From the IMG/VR virus record IMGVR_UViG_3300025047_000001, positions 1 to 20,480 of that record: a DNA stretch of 20,480 nt. The stretch is one strand, 5' to 3'. Position numbers and translations under genes: made by a program. This document shows, piece by piece, positions 5,922-11,406 of this stretch. The notes beneath the pieces are model-generated. The model saw nothing but the letters and a program-made list of their open reading frames with translations. It was not told the origin of the DNA and searched no databases. The stretch's first letter is position 1; every line of letters starts with the position of its first letter. Source of the stretch: a virus.

Positions 5922-7097
5922 ATGAAAAGAAAAAACACCCCAAATCCAATTGTCGCTTTGACGACCAACCGCCCGAACAGTGATGTTTCGGGCATGGCCG
6001 TAATGAGCACCATCATCTCGCTGGCCGATTCGGGCAAACAGCGCGTCCAGTTGCTGCCCGATGGTGAATTCCGCGCTAAAGACGGTCGTCCGTTCGACGC
6101 ACCTCACTGGCTGCTAAACCAGGACGTTGCCGACCGCCTTATTAGCAAAGTCTCTGCCCGCGCTAATGATCTGCACTTTGACTACGAGCACCAGACCCTT
6201 AACTCCGAAGCCAACGGTAAAGAAGCACCGGCGGCGGGCTGGTTCCGTGAGCTGGAGTACGTGCCAGGTGAAGGTTTGTTTGCGCTTGAACCGGACTGGA
6301 CGCCCAAAGCCAAGACCTACATTGATAACAAAGAATACCGCTACGTGTCGGCTGTGTTTGCCTACGACAAAGAAACCGGCGAAGTCACTGACCTTTACCA
6401 CGCGGCTCTGACCAACGACCCCGGCCTGGACGGCATGAAGTCCCTGGCGGCAATGAAACATTTCACACCCAGTTCCCAACAGCCCGAGTCCTCGGGCATT
6501 CAACCACAACAGGAAGATAGTCCGATGAACGAAGCAATGAAACTGTTGCTGACGACGTTAGGCATCAAATTCGAGGATAAAGACCTCGATGATAAAGCCG
6601 CCTGTAAAAAGCTCGCTGACAAGGCTAATGAAGCGATTGCCGCATTAACGGCAAAAGCTCAAGCCTCCGACGAGCTGACGACAGAAGTCACAGCACTGAA
6701 ACAACAGCAGGTCGATCCGGCCAAATACGTTCCGATTGAAGTGGCAACCGAGTTGCGTGAGCAAATCGCAGCACTCAAAAGCGGCGGTGATGAAGCGGCA
6801 ATTACTGCGTTGATTGACACCGCTCGTTCGGAAGGTCGCTTGCTGGCCTCAGAACAAGAATGGGCGAAACAGCTGGCTGAGAAGCACGGCGTTGACGCTC
6901 TGAAATCGAACCTTGAATCACGCCCGTCGGTTGCGGCGCTCACGCGTGACAACAAGGACGAGGCATCAGGTAAGAACGGTAAAACCGTCACCAAACCTGA
7001 TGGGGAAGAAACCGAGTTAACAGCGGACGAATTGGCTATCTGTAAAGCCTGCAATATCGACGCTGAAGACTACAAGAAACAGCGAGGTGTTCAGTAA
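5922..7097 (+). CDS. I: Prohead protease, Mu-like I protein
   Basis: 391 residues, in the Mu-like prophage I protein family. The enzyme cleaves the scaffold and other prohead proteins during capsid maturation. Family hallmarks near the N-terminus are VQLLPDGEFRAKDGRP, then DLHFDYEHQTLNSE, YIDNKEYRYVSAVFAYDKETG, and ALTNDPGLDGM at about residue 165, where the protease domain ends. A Gln/Pro-rich linker leads into the scaffold-like half, which has a helical, charged Lys/Glu region and a conserved-looking C-terminal segment LTADELAICKACNIDAEDYKKQ. The ATG at 5922 is chosen because the preceding residues resemble the family's start. It has no clear ribosome binding site and abuts a hairpin, so a later start (5994 or 6003) is possible. 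Confidence 0.88.
   Translation: MKRKNTPNPIVALTTNRPNSDVSGMAVMSTIISLADSGKQRVQLLPDGEFRAKDGRPFDAPHWLLNQDVADRLISKVSARANDLHFDYEHQTLNSEANGKEAPAAGWFRELEYVPGEGLFALEPDWTPKAKTYIDNKEYRYVSAVFAYDKETGEVTDLYHAALTNDPGLDGMKSLAAMKHFTPSSQQPESSGIQPQQEDSPMNEAMKLLLTTLGIKFEDKDLDDKAACKKLADKANEAIAALTAKAQASDELTTEVTALKQQQVDPAKYVPIEVATELREQIAALKSGGDEAAITALIDTARSEGRLLASEQEWAKQLAEKHGVDALKSNLESRPSVAALTRDNKDEASGKNGKTVTKPDGEETELTADELAICKACNIDAEDYKKQRGVQ
6511..6516 (+). promoter_or_regulatory. Internal Shine-Dalgarno AGGAAG for the nested scaffold start
   Basis: AGGAAG lies 8 nt before the ATG at 6525, inside the protease gene and in the same frame. It sits in the linker just after the ALTNDPGLDGM end of the protease domain, where Mu-type I genes hold the start of the scaffold gene Z. 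Confidence 0.75.
6525..7097 (+). CDS. Z: Nested in-frame capsid scaffold protein, Mu Z-like
   Basis: Translation from the internal ATG at 6525 yields a 190-residue protein (beginning MNEAMKLLLTTLG) identical to the C-terminal part of I. It is highly charged and largely helical, with Lys/Ala/Glu-rich stretches (KKLADKANEAIAALTAKAQ) that suggest coiled coil, as expected for a scaffold. In Mu the scaffold Z is made in just this way from inside I, which supplies many scaffold copies per protease copy. The clear AGGAAG site supports a real start. The product is predicted to fill the prohead beneath the T shell and be removed by I. Confidence 0.78.
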   Translation: MNEAMKLLLTTLGIKFEDKDLDDKAACKKLADKANEAIAALTAKAQASDELTTEVTALKQQQVDPAKYVPIEVATELREQIAALKSGGDEAAITALIDTARSEGRLLASEQEWAKQLAEKHGVDALKSNLESRPSVAALTRDNKDEASGKNGKTVTKPDGEETELTADELAICKACNIDAEDYKKQRGVQ

Positions 7098-7495
7098 TGC
7101 CGTTAACTCAAGACCGCGATACTCATCGCTCGGAATTGACGTTAGTCAATGATCCGGTCGCTGCCTCAACCCGCATTTTTGGCGGCTCCATCGTCATGCT
7201 GGATGCTTCCGGTAATGCGGTACCAGGTGCAGCAGCTACCGACTTAACACCGAGAGGCATTAGCCAGGAACACGCCGACAATTCCGGCGGCTCTGCAGGC
7301 GACATTTTCGTTCAGTCTCGCCGGGGTGTTTTTCACCTGGAGAACGACGGCAGTGTCTCTCGAACGGATATTGGTGGCCAGGCGTATGTCGTTGATGACC
7401 AGACTGTGGCAAACAGTGATGGCACCGGCACTCGCTCGGCTTTGGGCAAAATCATTGACGTAGATGCTGCTGGCGTCTGGGTCGAAATCGCTTAA
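7097..7495 (+). CDS. Head decoration-like protein (DUF2190-like)
   Basis: 132 residues, beta-rich and acidic, with one base shared with the I stop (TAATG). Its pattern resembles small capsid decoration or cement proteins found between scaffold and major head genes in Mu-like and other phages: RGVFHLENDGSVSRTDIG, AYVVDDQTVANSDGTGTRS, then a closing DVDAAGVWVEI. The family link to DUF2190-type proteins is by pattern and position only. It probably binds the outer surface of the T lattice and stabilises it. A distinct uncharacterised Mu-like virion protein is the alternative. Confidence 0.72.
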   Translation: MPLTQDRDTHRSELTLVNDPVAASTRIFGGSIVMLDASGNAVPGAAATDLTPRGISQEHADNSGGSAGDIFVQSRRGVFHLENDGSVSRTDIGGQAYVVDDQTVANSDGTGTRSALGKIIDVDAAGVWVEIA

Positions 7496-7506
7496 GGGGC
7501 GCTCTA

Positions 7507-8385
7507 ATGATTGTCAATAAACAGAACCTGAGCACGCTTTATGTCGCTATTAAAACGGCCTTTAACAAAGGTTTAAAAAATAGCGACGTGCTCTGGAGCC
7601 GGGTGGCGACGGAAGTCCCCTCCAGCACCAAAGAAGAAAGCTATAAATGGCTGGGTCAGTTCCCTCGCCTGCAAAAGTGGATTGGCGACCGTGTCGTTAA
7701 AAACTTAAAGGCGCACAGCTACTCCATTACCAACGAGAAGTTCGAATCAACCGTGTCCATCCCCCGTGATGACATTGAAGACGACACCTATGGCGTATTC
7801 ACGCCGTTATTTGAAGAGATGGGTTACTCCGCGTTAACGCATCCTGATGAGCTGGTGTTTGGTTTGTTAGCCAAAGGCTTTGATGAGCTTTGCTATGACG
7901 GACAGAACTTCTTCGACGAAGACCATAAGGTAGGCAAAAACTCGGTCAGCAATATGCAGACCGGTTCCGGTGTACCGTGGTTCCTGCTTGATACGAACCG
8001 CCCATTAAAACCCATCATCTTCCAAAAGCGTCGTGATTACGACCTGAAAGCACGCCAGGACGATACGTCTGAAGCAACATGGAAACGCGATGAGTTTGAG
8101 TACGGCGTCGATGCACGGGTCAACGCAGGCTTTGGTTTGTGGCAGCTGGCCTTTGGCTCGAAAGCCGACCTGACAGAGGCGAATTTCGACACCGCCATGG
8201 AATCCATGATGGGGCTGAAATCCGACGAAGGTCGTCCACTGGGTGTTCGTCCTAACCTGCTGGTTGTTGGTCCGAAGAACCGCGCCAAGGCGAATCGCGT
8301 TATCGAAGTGATGAACCAGGAAGGCGGCGCAAGTAACCCAAACTATAAGGCAGTGGAAGTTCTGGTCGTTAGCTGGCTGGATTAA
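7507..8385 (+). CDS. T: Major head subunit, Mu gpT-like
   Basis: 292 residues, close to the roughly 305 of Mu T. It is the main capsid building block with an HK97-like fold. Family-like regions are LYVAIKTAFNKGL at the N-terminus, WLGQFPRLQKWIGDR near residue 48, KFESTVSIPRDDIEDDTYG near 78, a FFDEDHKVG region near 138, and the closing NPNYKAVEVLVVSWLD. The family often ends in such an E-V-L-V-V-x-W-L motif. The ATG at 7507 follows AAGGGG (7494-7499). A terminator-like hairpin follows the stop, which fits a need for much more T than of the downstream joining proteins. Confidence 0.94.
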   Translation: MIVNKQNLSTLYVAIKTAFNKGLKNSDVLWSRVATEVPSSTKEESYKWLGQFPRLQKWIGDRVVKNLKAHSYSITNEKFESTVSIPRDDIEDDTYGVFTPLFEEMGYSALTHPDELVFGLLAKGFDELCYDGQNFFDEDHKVGKNSVSNMQTGSGVPWFLLDTNRPLKPIIFQKRRDYDLKARQDDTSEATWKRDEFEYGVDARVNAGFGLWQLAFGSKADLTEANFDTAMESMMGLKSDEGRPLGVRPNLLVVGPKNRAKANRVIEVMNQEGGASNPNYKAVEVLVVSWLD

Positions 8386-8410
8386 TCGGCTGATTTGATG
8401 TTCTCCCTGG

Positions 8411-8444
8411 AGCCGCCTGTGCAGTAATGGCGGGCGGCTTTTTT
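8411..8444 (+). terminator. Rho-independent-type terminator after the major head gene
   Basis: AGCCGCC (8411-8417) pairs with GGCGGCT (8433-8439), followed at once by a run of six T (8439-8444). An overlapping alternative pairs CCGCC (8413-8417) with GGCGG (8429-8433). Because the operon continues in the same direction with short gaps, termination is probably partial, lowering transcription of everything after T. Confidence 0.75.
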
Positions 8445-8462
8445 AAAACGAAGGAAAAGACG

Positions 8463-8924
8463 ATGTCTAAAAAGCAGTTAATTGCAGCCATTGCCATGGT
8501 CGCCGCCCACGATGGTTATCGTCGTGCCGGTATTGACCTGGTCAAAGGCGAAAACAAACTGGACGTAACCGAAGCGCAGTTCGCTCAGCTTGACGCTGAC
8601 CCGCGAATTTCGGTAACACGTGTTAAACCAACCAAAGACGACGATAGCAAAGGTGCCGGAGGCAGCAGTAAAGAGCCCGAGAAAGTAACCTTTGATGCCG
8701 AAGCCCCTGACGAACTCGACTTATCCAAATTCGAGCCTGAAGGGTTAGCGCACTACGTGGCCGCTATTCACACCCAACACAAAGAAGGCAAGCTGGAGCT
8801 AAACGCTGACGGCAAACCGAATGTTGGCGACTTAGCGGTTGAGGTGGACGGTAAAACGGTCAAGCCAAGTGCTACAGACCGCGACACCGTTTGGGAAGGC
8901 TACAAAGCGTTAATTGGAGCCTAA
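8463..8924 (+). CDS. Mu gp35-like head protein (HI1506/FluMu-type)
   Basis: 153 residues from the ATG at 8463, which follows AAGGAA (8451-8456) by 6 nt. An upstream in-frame ATG at 8427 lies inside the terminator stem and is rejected as the start. The N-terminal half (KKQLIAAIAMVAAHDGYRRAG, TEAQFAQLDADPRISV) resembles the small gp35-like proteins that follow the major head gene in Mu relatives. An acidic, disordered linker (KDDDSKGAGGSSKEPEK) joins it to a C-terminal domain ending in TVWEGYKALIGA. Its exact virion role is not established; by position it belongs to head completion or the joining region. Confidence 0.7.
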   Translation: MSKKQLIAAIAMVAAHDGYRRAGIDLVKGENKLDVTEAQFAQLDADPRISVTRVKPTKDDDSKGAGGSSKEPEKVTFDAEAPDELDLSKFEPEGLAHYVAAIHTQHKEGKLELNADGKPNVGDLAVEVDGKTVKPSATDRDTVWEGYKALIGA

Positions 8925-8927
8925 GCG

Positions 8928-9350
8928 ATGAGTTATTGCTTAGTGACTGACCTTGTGGCGCGTTTTGGCGAGCGTGAGTTGATTGCACTAACAGACCGGG
9001 AAGGAACAGGCTCTGTCTCCGATGTGGTTGCTCAACATGCAGTGGATGACGCTTCGGCGCTTATCGATGGTTATTTGCATGGCCGTTATAACCTGCCTCT
9101 GAATCCGGTACCCAGTGTCTTGAACTCACTTTGTGCGGACATTGCCCGTTACAAGCTGTATGACAACGACGCGCCCGAGGTCGTCACTAAGCGATACGAA
9201 ACCGCTATCGCTTTTCTGAAATCTGTTGGGCGTGGTGAGGTAACGCTGGGTGTCGCTAACGACAACAGCGCTCCAGGCTCAACAGACCTGCCGGAAATTC
9301 AATCCGGCGGCAATGTCTTTAACCGCAATAAATCCAAAGGCTTTATCTGA
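8928..9350 (+). CDS. DUF1320 / Mu gp36-like head completion (adaptor) protein
   Basis: 140 residues matching the DUF1320 family. Visible features are YCLVTDLVARFGERELIALTDR at the N-terminus, an AVDDASALIDGYLHGRYNLPL stretch near residue 45, CADIARYKLYD near 75, and a YETAIAFLKSVGRGEVTLG stretch near 95. The family is a helical connector below the portal, similar in role to HK97 gp6-type adaptors. It starts 3 bases after the preceding stop, and its own TGA overlaps the next ATG (TGATG). Confidence 0.9.
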   Translation: MSYCLVTDLVARFGERELIALTDREGTGSVSDVVAQHAVDDASALIDGYLHGRYNLPLNPVPSVLNSLCADIARYKLYDNDAPEVVTKRYETAIAFLKSVGRGEVTLGVANDNSAPGSTDLPEIQSGGNVFNRNKSKGFI

Positions 9351-9799
9351 TGTTGCGCGAGTTAATTGAAGAGCGGTTAAAAACCTTAAGCGTCGAAGGC
9401 GAGCCGGTGTTTGGTCATATCGAGTCGGCCACTAACCTTGACGCCGTTATTAAAAATAACCGAATTGCCCAGGACACAGCCTTTGTTATTCCCATGACTG
9501 ACCGGGGCGCAGCGCAGCAATTGAATACCTATAGCTTTCAGCAGCCTATCACCGCCAGTGTCGGGGTGGTTATCGCTTGTCGCAGTATAAATGACCGGTT
9601 AGGTGGCGATGCGATTGAGCGCATGGAGTCGCTGAAACTGCACGTTCGCAAACACCTGTTGGGGTGGGAGCCAGACGAAAACCTTGAAGCTCTGTTGTTT
9701 GACCAGGGCCGCATCGTGTCTTTTAGCAAAACCGCGGCCTTTTGGTTAGAGCAATACCGCAGCCGCTTCACATTCAGAGGACAAGACCATGTCTCGTAA
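9350..9799 (+). CDS. Mu gp37-like protein, probable tail terminator
   Basis: 149 residues. Position after the DUF1320 adaptor and before the tail tube, together with the layout, fits the gp37/DUF1834-like family: an N-terminal helix, TAFVIPMTDRGAAQ, a strand with TASVGVVIACRSINDRLGG, then a helix with DAIERMESLKLHVRKHLLGW. Such proteins cap the finished tail tube and join it to the head. The start overlaps the DUF1320 stop by one base and the end overlaps the tail tube gene by 11 bases, indicating translational coupling. Confidence 0.78.
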   Translation: MLRELIEERLKTLSVEGEPVFGHIESATNLDAVIKNNRIAQDTAFVIPMTDRGAAQQLNTYSFQQPITASVGVVIACRSINDRLGGDAIERMESLKLHVRKHLLGWEPDENLEALLFDQGRIVSFSKTAAFWLEQYRSRFTFRGQDHVS

Positions 9800-10712
9800 G
9801 ACGAAAAAACGCCTGTTGCTGGGGGCATTGCAGGATACCGGCAACTATGGCGAAGACCATATTATCGACAATGCAGTGACACCGAAGGCCATGCAGACAA
9901 TGGATCTCGACGTGACTCCGATAGAAGCCAGTGAGGTGGACCGTGAATTTGATAACGGTCGTCCAGGGAACAACCAGTTCCTGGTCGTAGGCAGACACTG
10001 CAAAGTCACCTTCTCGGTTGAGTTAACCGGTGCCGGCGATGAAATTACCGCACCGAACTACGCAACCTTACTGCAGGCCTGTGGCTTTAGCGAAGCCGTT
10101 GGTACCAGCGAAGTGACCTATGAGCGTATTCCCGATAACACCGAAAAGGACATTACGCTTCATGCCTATATTGATGGCGTTAATCATAAGGTGCTTGGCG
10201 CTCGCGGTACGTACAAATACAGCGCCAAAATTGGCGAAGTACCCAAGATTGAATTTGAGTTCACCGGGTTGTTCGGTGGATTAGCCGGCGAATCGATTCC
10301 AACTGCTGATTTTAGTGGCTGGGAAATTCCGGCAACGGTCGGAGCGAAGCACTCAACGTTAACTCTGGATGGCACCGAGCTGGCTATGCACGAGTTTGAG
10401 CTTGATGGAAAAACGGAAGTCATTTACAGCGAGAACACCAAGTCAGAGCAGGTTTACATCACTGACTGGAAGCCTGACGGCAAGGTGATATTCGAAGCTC
10501 CGGCTCACGCAGACTTTGACCCGACGTCAGTCTATGTCGCTGGTGCCACCATGCCGATTGCACTAACCCACGGCACGGTAGCCGGCAATATTGTCGATAT
10601 CGCCAGCGCGGCCATTCAGTTAGGTAAACCCGTTTACGGCGATAAAGACGGTGTATTGACGTTCGATTGCCCGTTCCGGGTCATTGAAGATGAAACGCTG
10701 GTGACCTCGTAG
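9789..10712 (+). CDS. Major tail tube protein of a non-contractile tail
   Basis: 307 residues, beta-rich throughout, in the place of the tail tube gene before the tail chaperones and tape measure. The N-terminal two thirds resemble siphovirus tube proteins (GRHCKVTFSVELTGAGDE, then YATLLQACGFSEAVG near residue 90, and YKYSAKIGEVPKIEFEFTGL near 145), a pattern common in lambda V-type subunits. The last 100 residues look like an additional beta domain. It is expected to polymerise into the hexameric-ring tail tube. No sheath gene accompanies it, so the tail is non-contractile. The ATG at 9789 is preceded by AGAGGA (9776-9781). A stem-loop overlaps the stop codon. Confidence 0.85.
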   Translation: MSRKTKKRLLLGALQDTGNYGEDHIIDNAVTPKAMQTMDLDVTPIEASEVDREFDNGRPGNNQFLVVGRHCKVTFSVELTGAGDEITAPNYATLLQACGFSEAVGTSEVTYERIPDNTEKDITLHAYIDGVNHKVLGARGTYKYSAKIGEVPKIEFEFTGLFGGLAGESIPTADFSGWEIPATVGAKHSTLTLDGTELAMHEFELDGKTEVIYSENTKSEQVYITDWKPDGKVIFEAPAHADFDPTSVYVAGATMPIALTHGTVAGNIVDIASAAIQLGKPVYGDKDGVLTFDCPFRVIEDETLVTS

Positions 10713-10720
10713 TCGCCAGC
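10697..10720 (+). other. Intercistronic stem-loop overlapping the tail tube stop
   Basis: GCTGGTGAC (10697-10705) pairs with GTCGCCAGC (10712-10720), a 9-bp stem with one G-U wobble and a 6-base loop; the stop TAG at 10710-10712 is in the loop. No T-run follows; instead comes the AAGGGAG ribosome site of the next gene. It probably protects the 3' end of the tail tube message or dampens downstream expression, rather than ending transcription fully. Confidence 0.6.
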
Positions 10721-10735
10721 TTAAGGGAGAAAAAA

Positions 10736-11050
10736 ATGCCATTTAAGTTTAAAAAAGTTGATGAAGTCACCTGGCCGGTAACGGCTGACATTCCCCAGGA
10801 CGGCGGGAAAACCGAGGAACATAAATTTTTCTGCCGCTTTAAGTACGTCACGCGCTCGGAATTTAACCGCATACAGGCGCTGGGCGATGAAGTTCTGATG
10901 CGCACTGTGGTGGTCGGTATTGGCGAGAGCAAAGACGACATCGACACCGACGAAGCCACCATTAAAGAAGTGACTGAAATGGCCTATTACCAGAGCGCCA
11001 TTTACCAGGCATTTTTAAAAGTGTTGGTGGGTGCTGAAGCAAAAAACTAG
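10736..11050 (+). CDS. Tail assembly chaperone, G-type (short product)
   Basis: 104 residues between the tail tube and tape measure genes, the standard place of the siphovirus G/GT tail chaperones. It begins with a beta-rich section (FKFKKVDEVTWPVTADIP, then FFCRFKYVTRSEFNR) and continues in helices. Such proteins coat the tape measure until tube subunits replace them, and are absent from the virion. The ATG at 10736 follows AAGGGAG (10723-10729). The frame ends in TAG directly after an A-AAA-AAC slippery heptamer, so a fraction of ribosomes should read on into the next frame. Confidence 0.85.
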   Translation: MPFKFKKVDEVTWPVTADIPQDGGKTEEHKFFCRFKYVTRSEFNRIQALGDEVLMRTVVVGIGESKDDIDTDEATIKEVTEMAYYQSAIYQAFLKVLVGAEAKN

Positions 11051-11406
11051 AAGCCGTAGCCCGTCAGCTTGCTAAGGGAGCCCCGACCGACACTGAAGAG
11101 GAAGAGGCCTTTATCAAGCAGATGGAAGCTGCGGGAGCACCAAAAGAAGTCATTGAGAAGCAACGACTCAACGCCAACAGTGACACCGTTATTGAGGTTT
11201 TAAACGTGTGTTACCCAGCCGTTGAATGGTTCTTCCAGGTGTACGACTTGCTGCGCTGGAATCAGCACTTTTGTTTAGGGTTGGATGTTGTGGCCGTTGA
11301 AGCAGATGCCCGGATGCGTGGGTTAGAAATCAACCCGAAAGACTATCAGCATTTGCGGACATTAACCGCCTACTACAGCGACGTCATTAATGAGGAGAGC
11401 TCGTGA
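10736..11406 (+). CDS. Tail assembly chaperone, GT-type fusion made by -1 frameshift
   Basis: Joined product: 104 residues from frame 10736, then 119 residues read from CTA at 11047 to the TGA at 11404-11406, 223 residues in all. The downstream part (residues after the slip start LEAVARQLAKGAPTD) is helical and contains VLNVCYPAVEWFFQVYDLLRW, a C-terminal segment ending in LRTLTAYYSDVINEESS. This frame is open from the slip site onward. Its first ATG (11122) has no properly spaced ribosome site, so independent translation is unlikely. In lambda-type phages the T domain binds the tape measure while G domains recruit tube protein, and the same division is expected here. The GT stop overlaps the tape measure start by 4 bases. 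Confidence 0.85.
11041..11047 (+). other. -1 programmed frameshift site A-AAA-AAC
   Basis: The heptamer AAAAAAC is in the exact phase X-XXY-YYZ with the zero frame (GCA AAA AAC TAG), and the stop codon comes directly after it. Slipping back one base leads to CTA GAA GCC and a long open frame of 119 codons. A simple downstream hairpin or pseudoknot was not resolved by eye. Confidence 0.88.

Noticed and set aside
6114-6509. 131-codon antisense frame in the protease gene
   Set aside because: It is opposite a well-supported conserved gene, has no ribosome site, and its translation resembles no family I know.
8427-8462. ATG at 8427 as start of the gp35-like gene
   Set aside because: It lies within the terminator hairpin, and the added residues come from the stem and T-run. 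The ATG at 8463 has a proper AAGGAA site.
11122-11406. Independent gene starting at ATG 11122
   Set aside because: The only purine-rich site is about 14 nt away, and the frame is open back to the slippery heptamer, so it is better read as the frameshifted extension.
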